A DNA stretch of 64,000 bases, from the NCBI GenBank assembly GCA_030685235.1, contig MU839097.1, positions 1 through 64,000 of the forward strand, read 5' to 3'. The position numbers and the translations under genes are program-made. Shown one piece after another: positions 46,815 to 57,217 of this stretch (its first letter is position 1; every line of letters starts with the position of its first letter). Origin of the DNA: Copromyces sp. CBS 386.78. Taxonomy: Eukaryota; Ascomycota; Sordariomycetes; Sordariales; Sordariaceae. Under the pieces are notes generated by a model. The model did not search any database. It was not told the DNA's origin and was given only the letters and a program-made list of their open reading frames with translations.

Positions 46815-46849
<35 letters not shown>

Positions 46850-47465
46850 CGACGACATGGCCACAGACGACGAAACAGACACCAACGATGACATGGACGC
46901 CGACGAAAACCTGATCAAGACTCTTGGCTACTCCCAGTTCCCAAACCTCAGATTCCTGCGGATTAGTCACAGCGCCTTACATCGGTGGACACGTTCTGAA
47001 GACGGTCCTGAAAAAGACCAGCTGGTCGAACTGCTCAAAGGATGTCGGAGTCTAGAGTCGCTTGACATTACGCAGATTAATATCAGAGAGGCTCAGATCC
47101 GGCCACAACTAGAAGGATTGACAGCCAACATGGGTACTTGTACGCCATTGTTGAAGGAGATCAGGGTATCCATCGATACCAGCCAACGTCAGCATGAACT
47201 GGACTGGATAATCGATAACTCCAAGTCGCCACGTCATCCGTATCTAAAGGGCCTCTTCGCAAGGAAACACCTCGCCACTTATCGACAAAGAAGGATCAAG
47301 CTTCGGATTGATTATGAACACAATAGGCACCCAGCACTCCTGGAACCTTCTTTTCCCGCGGATGGTGGTAGTCATGAGGACCCGGGCGTTTGCGACGACA
47401 CCTTCGTTACCGTTCATCCCTATCTAAGGGGCTTTATGCCGGCTGCGAAGGATGGGAATAAGTAA
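45425..47465 (+). CDS. F-box/leucine-rich-repeat-like protein, paralogue 2 (three exons, poly-Asp tract)
   Basis: Exons 45,425-45,633, 45,706-45,915 and 45,998-47,465 join to 628 residues; donors are GTAAGT and GTGAGT. The second acceptor (after GAGCAAAG) was chosen over an earlier TAG because it alone keeps the frame, and because it aligns DPKIAISDTLRDF with EPRVSPRWSLGEY in paralogue 1. The start is the first in-frame ATG, in context ACAAAGATGG. The F-box begins LPTEILLLI (34-42). Leucine-rich units follow (LRHLTLRSF, LTSLELHCCAFL, FPNLRFLRISH, CRSLESLDITQINIREAQI). A run of 22 Asp codons (46,791-46,856) interrupts the domain and is absent from paralogue 1. Role as for paralogue 1: presumed Skp1-binding substrate receptor, substrate unknown. 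Confidence 0.82.
46791..46856 (+). repeat. GAC/GAT trinucleotide run encoding 22 aspartates
   Basis: Twenty-two consecutive GAC or GAT codons lie inside exon 3 of F-box paralogue 2. The tract is a coding microsatellite and probably varies in length between strains. Confidence 0.95.
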
Positions 47466-47640
47466 CATGGTAACAACAGAATGCATAAGGTACCTAGTAT
47501 TGGCTATGGAGGGTTGAAAAGGAAAGAGTGGGGAAGAAATTAGATTGAGGAAAGAGGGAGGATACCATCATTCACTAAAAAACACATAGGTACTTCTTAG
47601 CATCGGGAGCTAGAGAGTTGGAGATTGGAAATTGGAAAAG

Positions 47641-47673
<33 letters not shown>

Positions 47674-48016
47674 AAAGGGGTAAAAGTGTGTATGAAGAAT
47701 GAAGGGTGAACAATATCTACATGAAGGGAGGACGGGAGAATAAAAGTATCCAAACAACTTGTGGTCCAATATCTAGTACTGAACCGTCAGTATAATTGTG
47801 ACATCATGCTGGGACTCTTCTTGAACATGAATGGAAAAGACTGGACTCGATCATTACATGAACTTCCATTGCGTCACAACCTTTTTGAACGACCGATATC
47901 GCGCTAAACCTACTTATTAGGTTGGCGACAGTACTGTCCCTTCGTTGTTACAAAAAAACAAGAAAAGACCTGAGTTGATAATTAATGTAGCGTAAAGAAC
48001 AGTAAGGTACCTTAAA

Positions 48017-48054
48017 AAGAAGAAGAAGAAGAAGAAGAAGAAGAAGAAGAAGAG
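48017..48054 (+). repeat. AGA trinucleotide microsatellite
   Basis: About twelve uninterrupted AGA units. It is non-coding as far as I can see. Confidence 0.95.
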
Positions 48055-48127
48055 CCAGGGTGAGGACTGGAGCCCCAGAGGATGTGACGAAATGGAATGG
48101 GATGGAATGGTGAGAACCACCTCTACC

Positions 48128-48645
48128 AACCTAAGGTACCTAGGTAGGTAGAAGTAAGAAGGCAAATATGAGGGAGGAGGAGAAGAGTCAAACCTGAACC
48201 TGTTTGTTCTAGTAAGGAGACAAAAATACCTACACTATGGTACGCTACGTGTATGTGAGTGCCGGGAGAAGGAGTGACCTACCTACCTAGGTACCTACCT
48301 TACCGAGCGACACGCAGCAAGCAGCCCCTTCCTTGTTGGCTTAGGTGGTTTCCCTTGCTAGGTAGGTAGAGTAGAGTAGAGTCTCTAGAGGTAAGTACCT
48401 CTACCTAGGTGGAGTGTAGACTACTTACTTGCCTCTACACAATCAATAGGTAGGTACGGTAAGTAAGGAATGTATGTTTAGAAGGACGGGAAAGGTGCTA
48501 TGGAACGTAACATTATTCCCCGGGGCATCTTCCCCTTCCCGTCTCTAACTTGCCAATGCCAAAGGAAAAGAACAAGGGCAGATGGAGATTTTCCACTCAC
48601 TCACTCACTCATGAAGGTAAGGTAAGGTAAGTTAAGGTACCTTCA
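48128..48645. repeat. Cluster of CTACCTAGGTAG-like palindromic motifs
   Basis: Copies of CCTAGGTAGG, its complement, and GGTAAGGTA-type variants occur at about 48,130-48,150, 48,280-48,305, 48,358-48,372, 48,390-48,415, 48,448-48,470 and 48,615-48,642. Their self-complementary core (ACCTAGGT) means both strands carry them. They could be protein-binding sites or simple dispersed repeats. Confidence 0.7.
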
Positions 48646-51600
48646 CACCCTCCCTCCATTGTGCCTCCGTGTCTATTTGCGTGCGTTGGAATTTTATTTC
48701 TCACCAAGGTATCTCTTTCTTACTTCCTTGATCGTGCTCGGCTATTACGACGGTTCCCTAGCCTGATACCTCGGCTCGCTCTTCCTGATCCATCGTTAGC
48801 ATGTTATATCTCACTATTTGAAGCAGTTAGTTGACCGTAGTCCGTACGGTGAAGTATCGCTGTCATGACAAGCCCGTTACAGACCTCATGAAGGATCAGT
48901 GAAAACTTCTAGCGGCATCACACCGATATCGTCTCTGGCGTATGCAACTATTCCGACCACAGTAATTCGGGATGGGATATTGCCTGACCTGACAAGACCC
49001 GAGTTCGGCACAGGCCGAGGCGGCGGCGGCGGCGGCGCAAGAACATTTAGCATTGAACAGAACCACTTCGCCCTAAATCATTGGCACCCCGAGCTCTGCG
49101 TGCCCAGATAGGTTGACTATGTGGTCGAGGGCCTATCTAATCTCCCTGGCGGTTGTTTCACGTTTCAGATCTCGAGTAAAGATCTGAGCGCGGGCCGAGT
49201 GGAAGTCTGAGTCCAATTAAACTGAGAATCTGATTCGTCCGTGCCCTGTGCCTCTTGTGCCTGACATATCGGATCAGTACTCGGGAGCTGTCAGGTTGTG
49301 GGGTCCAGGTACATGCTACCCTACATTGCTATTACCGAAACGTTTATCCTAGAAGATAGGTGACCGGAACAATATGAATGGTGGATGAGGAGTTGAACAG
49401 AGCACACAGCTTTGGGCTATGGCACACCTAGAAAGAGGGCAGGTCGGGGATTGGATGGTCTATGAGGAGATGAAGAGTGAATTGAATAGTGATTGGCGAT
49501 TGGGTGTCAGGAATAGATTGCGTTCTTGTGCTATAAGGAGGGGCATGTGATATTCGAGGGAGAAATGTGGGAAGCTCAAAAGAAAGCAATGACAATGATA
49601 GCATTGAATTGTGGAATACTTGGGCTGGTCGTATATGAACAACCGGTACCACAACGGGGACGTCAATCATTGATTCGGTGTGCGGCGTGAGGTGTGAGAA
49701 TGGAGGATGTGATCAGTGTGTTATGTTTCCCTTAAGTATAAGCTGGGACACTCGAGTCTCTGCCGCATCTGGGGTTTCCAGTGATGGGGAGAATGATGGC
49801 AGCTCTATCAAAACGCCACCGAGATCTCCATGTCGGCGTCTGGAGAGATTGATGGGATGAACCAAGTTTGACTCCATTCTCAGAAAACGAATAAGGAAGC
49901 AAGGGGCAGGCATGAGGTGTGACGACGATGTGCAGCATCAAAGGCAAAAAAGAAAAAAAGAAAAAAAAAGGACAAAACGGAACACTGCCGAAATCAGAGA
50001 TTTCCCGGTCCTCGCCATCCGTCAGGAGCAGAGACTTCCCCGCCCGGACTGGAAAAGCGGTGCAACGGGCCACGACAAACACCTATCGGAGGAGGGCTAC
50101 CGTCTTCCGTGCCGTGTTGAAGCATGAACCGCTTTTCCATGGCACGTTCGCCACATTTAGCAGTAACAATATATCGGTCAACCTGCTGTGCCTTGAACAA
50201 CAAGTAGTTAGCTCGACATCATACCGACCTCTCTCGCCAATGAAGTAGAGTTGGTATCTGGGTGATAAGATCTGCAGTTGAGGTCTAGCTTTCCAGCTGA
50301 AGCGGAGCAGCAGGTATGCAGAATCAATGTGGTGAACGGAAAGAAACAAGTTTTGGCCTGCCTGTCGTGTAAACGAGCCCTGAGATATGTAGCTTTGATT
50401 CGAACGTGAGCACGCCACATGGCGAGGTAGAGTGCATTTTTTCTTTCTTTTTTCGCATGTCATGCATGAATGATGGACATGATTCCTCCGATGAACGGCG
50501 TGGAAGGGTTGGTTACCTTTGGTTGCCTTGGTTGTCCCATCCTTCTGATCATCTTTGGTGACATGTTCAGGCAGCCCGTTTGGTGCCGCCATGTGTTGTC
50601 GAGCACAACATAGCCGAACCGGCGAGTCTGGAAGGCAGAGAAGGGTAGGTACCAAGCGGGAAGGGCTCAAGAATCCTCCCTTCCGTTCGTAGTGGGAACC
50701 GGCGACGGGGCCAAGTCATCACGCAGTATGTCATGTCTTGCATCTAGAGGCTGCTGACACTGTGAGTGAGAATTGGTGATGGCGGTTTGAAATTGCAGGG
50801 TGATACCTTGGTGAGACCAGCGAGAGGAGAGGGTAGCACTTGGGGTTCCCCAAAAAGACAAACATGCAAATGAGAGGCCCTGATATTGGTGCAGAGGAAG
50901 GACAAAGGCCAAGGAGAACAAAGCACTCTAGATAAGATAGAATGTCGCAGTGATATATCCGAGTCTGACGGACGACAGCTGCACGGCCCCCATGGCCCAT
51001 GTAGGTAATAGCCGCGAGACAGATTCAGCTGGGGCTGGCAAACAACATGTTTTGTTTCTCCGAAAGTCCTCTGCTTGGAGTGTGAAATGGTGGATATTAC
51101 CCGGAAACTCCTTCATCATGGAAGTCGAACAATTTCGCCATGCGGCCAGGGACATGGTCCGAGGGAGGGGGGCGCCAGGAACAGAAGTCAAAGACGGGAG
51201 TTCATGTTACACTGGTAACGGAACTCGGCAGTATCGTGAGTTTGTCGGTTGGTGGTGAGGCTCGGGGCAGGGGAAGTTCTTTGGGATTTCGTTTAAGGCA
51301 TTGTGGGGATGGCGTAGATGGAAGAGAAACGATTGGCGCGGGGGCTTCTAAAGTTCTGTTGGTGGTGACAGGGGCACAGGGACGGACAGCCAGCCAGAAG
51401 GGGATCAGGGGCTGCAAGGAACGCCATCTCAAACGAGGTCACCAACCCAATCAGGCACTGATGATCACTGAATAGGAGGTCGACGACTGGCCTTTGTACA
51501 TGGAGAAAGTTGGCAGCGAGGCAGGGACCTTTGGTTGAAACAAATCCACGGACAGGCGAGGACGAGTCAAGTTGGATTTACTTGGAAGTTATGGTGAAGG

Positions 51601-53045
51601 TGGTGATGCGAGGCAACCACAGCGAGTCGTGTGTGTGTCCATGCGCATCGAACCGTGGCGGCGATAAAAGAGGTGTGATGATGATGACAGAAATGGTCTT
51701 TTTCATAATGACAGTTGATATTGGTGATTTGGTATTGACATGTCAAGTCCAAAAATGCATCAAAATGGTGGAGTTGAGATCAAGCTCAAAGGGGAAATTC
51801 GAAGCGCCCAAAAGGTGGTGTCCCGTAATAGAGTAACGTACCTTACGTAATAAGCTAAACTCAAAGCGGGAAAGAGCCCGCGAGGAACCGTGAAACGGTG
51901 AAACAGGAGAGTGCACGAGCCAGCAAATGAGCCGAGAGTAGCCTGCCAAGGAGTGTTTCGACGATCTCTGGGGCGCCACACAAGCCAGACAAGCATTGAT
52001 TTGACGTAGTGACCAACACTCAAAGTGGGTTAGCCGTTAGGTTGACCAAGGCAGGGCGGCTTGCCCAATTCGTTCATCATCATTTGCAACACAGTTCCTT
52101 TCTTCATCATCCATCACGCATCGAAACACCAAAAGTCGATGTTGGTGAACTGAACCACCACAACTCCAACAGCCAACCTTTCTTGCACATAACCAACTCA
52201 CTCGCTTATTCTGTTGACTCACCGCCTGCATCGGATTCACATTTTACCCGGCACCCTAATCAGACAGACCAGGTCGTTGTCCGTCGCATACGGCCGGTCA
52301 CTGTTTCTGCAGATAGCAAACCACAAAACTACGACCGAGTAGAAGGAACCAAATCAATCGATACCTCTACACGCGGAATCCACAATCCGCTCCAGCAGCA
52401 CGGTCAACCTGTTCAGGCGTATTCCCTGGTATTGAGTGGACTGGCGGTTGCATTGACGAAACCCCTGAATTGGTGAAAAGTGGTGTGTACAACCTTCAGT
52501 TTTCTTCTCAAGATTGCCTGTGTGAACAACCGGGAGATGGTGCCGCTAGATCTGGCCCGTTACGTTTCTTCGTCCGATCCCGCTCTGCCACATCCAGCCC
52601 ATCGGCCATCCCACCAGGTACCTAACCATCCACAGCCAATCGAGTCCTCTTTAACCTGCCCAGCGGTTGGACTAGAGGCTCCCGTTTTAGTCCCCCATTT
52701 CCCCATGCCCCGAGCTAGCCCCTAGCTTGTTTGAGTTTCAAAGGACTTGTACACCAACCACATGTGAACCCCATGTTTCTCTGTTTTATCTCTGATGGAG
52801 GACGCGCCTATTATCAGCTTGGGAGGTACCATCTCGGCGGTTGTTAGTGACCATGGTAGCGCTTTGACTTCCAAGTGATTCATTGCCATCGCCTCCTGCT
52901 ATTACCAACAACACATCATGCTGGACGTGACAAGGGACCTGACTTGAAAAAAAACATCACTAACGCATGGCCATGTTGCGGATCCAGGTACAGACAGACA
53001 CCACAGCTTCCACTCGTTCCCCCGTGTCACTGTCCAGAGCTTAGC

Positions 53046-53846
53046 ATGGCGGTCCCACTCGAGAGCTTCCGTGAGAAAGCCATGTCCATGATGGACATGG
53101 ACGACGAGGCGGCTATCGCTTGCCACCACTCCTCCTTGTACACGCCTTCTCCTGGTAGTACTGCCATGGCCATGGGGGCGGGAGAGGCGCCCGGCATGGT
53201 CTTGGACGACTACGACTCTGATCCACACGACGAGGCAGAGCCTCTGCACCCTCAAGCCATATGCGACTGCCACTGCGACTGCAGACGCACCTGTTCCCCT
53301 TCTAGTATAAGTTGTCGTCCTCCCAACCATACTTCATCCCATCTGGCCACCAAGATTCATTCTCACCCACATTTGGTTCGGCCTTGTCCAGCTCATTCCA
53401 ACCACTTTCATTTTCTGTTCTATTCTACTTATTCCTACTTTTCCAATCTTGTATCCGACCTAGCCAGCCGTGTTGGCTACTCGTCAGCATCTTCAACCAG
53501 CAGCAAGGTGAGTTCAAGTACCTGTCATCCGATATCAACTTCACCACACATAACCCCCACTTGGATTATGCACCTTCCAGTAGAGGGATCAGACGGACCA
53601 CGGGTGCCCTATTGTGCTATTACCGGGCCGTCATCACTCAATGGGCGCTGGCAATCGGCCCTATTCATTGAGTGTGAACAAAGGGAAGGTGGACATTGTT
53701 CTATTGTCCATCTCGGGGCGTACCTTTTTACTTGCCTCTTCGCTTTTCTTTATCAACCCGCGTGGCATCCTGGATCTTTCCCCTGTCCCTCATTTTTGCC
53801 CGCATCTTCCAATTTTCTACAACCCTTCTTTCGGCACATTCGCTAA
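53046..53846 (+). CDS. Hypothetical 266-residue frame upstream of the GH55 gene
   Basis: The first in-frame ATG is at 53,046; the frame ends 87 bp before the GH55 start. Residues 1-85 look coding: third positions are mostly C or G, and the sequence is acidic then Cys-rich (MDMDDEAAIACHHSS, CDCHCDCRRTC). The rest is Ser/Pro/His-rich and pyrimidine-rich at the DNA level, like a fungal promoter or leader. It may be an upstream frame in a long GH55 leader, the first exon of a small gene, or chance. No family is recognised. Confidence 0.25.
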   Translation: MAVPLESFREKAMSMMDMDDEAAIACHHSSLYTPSPGSTAMAMGAGEAPGMVLDDYDSDPHDEAEPLHPQAICDCHCDCRRTCSPSSISCRPPNHTSSHLATKIHSHPHLVRPCPAHSNHFHFLFYSTYSYFSNLVSDLASRVGYSSASSTSSKVSSSTCHPISTSPHITPTWIMHLPVEGSDGPRVPYCAITGPSSLNGRWQSALFIECEQREGGHCSIVHLGAYLFTCLFAFLYQPAWHPGSFPCPSFLPASSNFLQPFFRHIR

Positions 53847-53933
53847 TATTCACATTTCACACAGTACCGGAGCCTCAGTCCCCGGTCTTCGCACAAACAA
53901 CAAAAGTCCAAAAGATATAGCTGGTTCTACATC

Positions 53934-56288
53934 ATGATGGGTCTCACGTCAATACTCACTTTCTTCCTCTTGGCCATTCGGCTATTTGCTCCAGCCCTGG
54001 CGGCTCCAGCACCCCGTCAGGCTACGGACGGCTGGTGGTTGAGCAGTATCCAACGTCAAGGTCTCGCTCCATTCAACGAGGACAGCACCAACTACAAGGT
54101 TTTCCGCAATGTTCGCGACTACGGCGCAAAGGGCGACGGATCTTCTGACGACACCGAGGCCATCAACAAGGCAATCGCCGACGGAAAGCGATGCGCCCAG
54201 GGCTGCTCCTCCAGCACGACCACCCCCGCGCTAGTTTACTTCCCTCCCGGTACCTACGTCGTCAGCAAGCCCATCATTCAGCTCTACTACACCCAGCTTG
54301 TTGGTGATGCCATCACCCCCCCGACCATCCAGGCCGCTCCCAGCTTCGAGGGCATGGCCGTCATTGATGCCGACCCCTACTCGGACGATGGCGACAACTG
54401 GTGGGTTAACCAGAACAACTTCTTCCGTCAGATTCGCAACTTCGTCATCGACCTCACCAAGATGCCTGTCAACAAGGGCGCCGGTATCCACTGGCAGGTT
54501 GCCCAGGCGACGAGCTTGCAGAACCTCGTCTTCAACATGCGCAAGGATGGTGGTGCCGAGAACGCTCAACAGGGTATCTTTATGGATAACGGTTCGGGCG
54601 GTTTCATGAGCGACTTGACCTTCAACGGCGGCAAATATGGTGCCTTCTTCGGTAACCAGCAGTTCACCACTCGCAACCTGACCTTCAACGACTGCCAGAC
54701 CGCCATCTTCATGAACTGGAACTGGGCCTGGACCTTCCAGGACGTCAAGATCAACAACTGCCAGGTGGGTATCGACATGTCCAACGGTGGCCCAACTGGC
54801 CAGACTGTCGGCTCTGTCCTCGTCGTCGACAGCAAGTTCAGCAACACTCCGATCGGCGTCAAGACCGCTTATGACCCCCAGTCCCCTCAGACCAACGGCA
54901 CTCTCATCCTTGACAACGTTGACATGTCGGGCACCGCTCAGGCCGTCTACAACAATGCCACCGGGGCTACTATCCTCGAGGGCAGCCAGACCGTCGGCTT
55001 CTTTGCTCAGGGCCGCGCTTACACTGGCAAGCCCGGCAGCGCTGGCAAGGCGGTGCAGAAGCCTGACAGCGGCGTCAAGAAGCCCGATGTCCTCCTCGAC
55101 TCTAGCACTGGCAAGGTCTTCACCCGCTCCAAGCCTCAGTATGAGAACGTTCCGGCCAGCTCTTTCTTGAGCGTCAAGTCTGCCGGCGCCAAGGGTGATG
55201 GCAAGACTGATGACAGCGACGCCATCCAGGCCGTCTTTGACAAGGCTACGCAGGATCAGATTGTCTACTTTGACCACGGTGCTTACCTCGTCACCAAGAC
55301 CATCAAGGTTCCCAAGAACATCAAGATCACTGGTGAGATCTGGCCCATGATCCTTGCTGGCGGTGACAAGACCTTCAAGGACCAGAAGGATCCCAAGCCC
55401 GTCTTCCAGGTCGGTCAGCCCGGCGACACTGGCGCTGTCGAGATGTCTGACCTCATCTTTGGTACCGCTGGCCCTCAGCCCGGTGCTATCATGATGGAGT
55501 GGAACCTCGCTGGCACCAAGCAGGGCGACGCCGCTCTTTGGGATGTTCATACCCGTATCGGTGGCTACGCCGGCACTGAGCTCCAGCTCGAGAAGTGCGC
55601 CAAGAACCCCAATGCCACCAACGCCATCCCCGAAGACTGCTTCGGCTCTTTCATGATGCTGCATGTCCCTCCCAAGGGTTCCGTCTACCTCGAGAACACG
55701 TGGTACTGGGTTGCCGACCACGACCTCGAGCCGGCCGCCAACAACCAGCAGATCGACGTCTTCAACGGCCGCGGTATCCTGATCGAAGGTGAGGGTCCCG
55801 TCTGGGGCTGGGCTACCGCCTCGGAGCACTCGGTTCTCTACAACTACCAGTTCTCCAACGCCTCCAACGTCTACCTTGCCCTGATCCAGACCGAGACGCC
55901 TTACTTCCAGGGCAACCCCGACGCCACCAAGCCGTTCGAGGTCAACGCCAAGTACGACGACCCCGACTTCTCCAAGTCGTGCCAGGGCGACACCAGCGGT
56001 ACATGCGAGCGCGCCTGGGGCGTCCGCGCCGTCAACTCCAAGGACGTGTTCATCTACGGTGCTGGTCTCTACTCATTCTTCGACAACTACGGCCAGGACT
56101 GCCTCAAGACGCAGTCGTGCCAGACTAACATGGTCTCGCTCGAGAACTCGGCGGTCAACTTCTTTGGGCTCAGCACCAAGGCCAGCGTGAACATGCTGAC
56201 GATTGACGGAAAGAGCATGGCGGAGGATAAGGATAACAGGAACAACTTTTGCGCGACGCTGGCGCTGTTCCGGTCTTCTTCAACCTAG
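53934..56288 (+). CDS. GH55 exo-beta-1,3-glucanase, secreted
   Basis: 784 residues without introns, the normal size for the family. GH55 enzymes release glucose or short products from beta-1,3-glucan, for nutrition or wall remodelling. A signal peptide spans 1-23 (FFLLAIRLFAPALAA). The two beta-helix halves each begin with the pectate-lyase-3 signature: VRDYGAKGDGSSDDTEAINK (60-79) and VKSAGAKGDGKTDDSDAIQA (414-433). Tryptophan-rich segments FMNWNWAWTF and WGWATASEHSVLYNY follow; Glu631 in the latter is where the family's catalytic acid is expected, but I have not verified the alignment. Several N-glycosylation sites (for example NLT, NAT) are present. The start is the first of two adjacent ATGs. 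Codon use is strongly C-ending, suggesting high expression. The long antisense frame over it is a by-product of this bias. Confidence 0.95.
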   Translation: MMGLTSILTFFLLAIRLFAPALAAPAPRQATDGWWLSSIQRQGLAPFNEDSTNYKVFRNVRDYGAKGDGSSDDTEAINKAIADGKRCAQGCSSSTTTPALVYFPPGTYVVSKPIIQLYYTQLVGDAITPPTIQAAPSFEGMAVIDADPYSDDGDNWWVNQNNFFRQIRNFVIDLTKMPVNKGAGIHWQVAQATSLQNLVFNMRKDGGAENAQQGIFMDNGSGGFMSDLTFNGGKYGAFFGNQQFTTRNLTFNDCQTAIFMNWNWAWTFQDVKINNCQVGIDMSNGGPTGQTVGSVLVVDSKFSNTPIGVKTAYDPQSPQTNGTLILDNVDMSGTAQAVYNNATGATILEGSQTVGFFAQGRAYTGKPGSAGKAVQKPDSGVKKPDVLLDSSTGKVFTRSKPQYENVPASSFLSVKSAGAKGDGKTDDSDAIQAVFDKATQDQIVYFDHGAYLVTKTIKVPKNIKITGEIWPMILAGGDKTFKDQKDPKPVFQVGQPGDTGAVEMSDLIFGTAGPQPGAIMMEWNLAGTKQGDAALWDVHTRIGGYAGTELQLEKCAKNPNATNAIPEDCFGSFMMLHVPPKGSVYLENTWYWVADHDLEPAANNQQIDVFNGRGILIEGEGPVWGWATASEHSVLYNYQFSNASNVYLALIQTETPYFQGNPDATKPFEVNAKYDDPDFSKSCQGDTSGTCERAWGVRAVNSKDVFIYGAGLYSFFDNYGQDCLKTQSCQTNMVSLENSAVNFFGLSTKASVNMLTIDGKSMAEDKDNRNNFCATLALFRSSST

Positions 56289-57217
56289 GCGGTTGGTGGC
56301 GCACCGTGAATTGTGTACAGCTTTTAGCGTGAGAAAGAGGTTTCGGTCTGTGACTGTGACCCCTCTGGAGGGAATGGATCTTCACTTCTTGAGACAACAA
56401 CATTTATTCGATTCTTGTCAATGGCCTCTTCTCGGCCTTTTATTTTTTTCAGGCATTTTACCCCTTGTTTTGAACAAGTACAGAGAGGGTCACAATGGAG
56501 GGTACATGAACAGAAAATTTGGCGGTTCTTCACTTTTACTTTATGATACCACGAGCTGGGAAGGCATTTGTTGTGTTGGCACGATGGAAAAATCGGTGGC
56601 TAGAAAAAGGAACTCAAGTATATAGCAAGCACCCTTTATGAACATAGCATGACATACCCACCGCTTTTGGTGGGGAATGATCAAACATGGGTTGATTCAA
56701 AGGAGTTTCTTTGTTCTATTGTGCAAAGTGACTCTTGAGTGCGATGTGACAAGGTGGTGGTGATGGCGTTTATTGCGAAGATGTCTCCTGATTGCGCTAG
56801 CTGCTTCTAAGGGTTAGGGTTTAACGTAGAAGTGAATGCACGTGCATTGCTGAGTCATCAGGCCTCGGTCGGAAAGTCGCAACTTGGCCAAGACCGCGCG
56901 CAAACGGGGCAGGCAAGTGGAAGTGCGATACGTAACGTCATCGGTCCCTCCAAAACAATCTTGCATCGCGACTCAAAGAGCAAGGCCGGACGACAGCAAG
57001 AATATCGTCACAGCTTCTTGCTGATCTCTCCTCGCCAACTTTTTTATCCCTACGATGTCAACTTGGTCCTAAAACCAAAAACAAAACTGTCATTACTCGA
57101 TCATCACGCCCTCCCTCCCTCTACGGAACAAATCATTCGCAGTGGTTCTCCCTTCCGACACTCGATCGGACAAGCACCATACCTTTGACCGACGCCCGAA
57201 CGAGCGATCAAGTTTCG
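56289..57217. other. Intergenic; contains a short telomere-like motif
   Basis: The 3' region of GH55 and the promoter of the FIT gene. At 56,808-56,822 TAAGGGTTAGGGTTT holds two telomere-type repeats. No supported gene; frames near 56,832-57,188 have no domain. Confidence 0.5.

Larger units (their letters stand above)
47466..53045. other. Gene-poor intergenic region with microsatellites and CCTAGG palindromes
   Basis: About 5.6 kb, not AT-converted. It holds an A-rich run (47,641-47,676), an AGA run (48,017-48,054), many CTACCTAGGTAG-type motifs (48,128-48,645) and a GGC run (49,018-49,036). Frames here are short, lack domains or lack an ATG. A two-sided promoter region for the F-box and glucanase genes, or an unrecognised non-coding transcript, is possible. 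Confidence 0.5.

Noticed and set aside
50083..50670. Zn2Cys6 transcription factor on the minus strand (CMTCEKRKKKC)
   Set aside because: The first half of the motif fits CxxCx6C, but the second CxxC half is missing and the surrounding frame looks non-coding.
52009..52476. 155-codon plus frame
   Set aside because: It has no ATG (it starts with GTG) and no domain.
54231..55829. 532-codon open frame on the minus strand over GH55
   Set aside because: It is antisense to a clear GH55 gene and arises from strong C-ending codon bias; no domain is seen.
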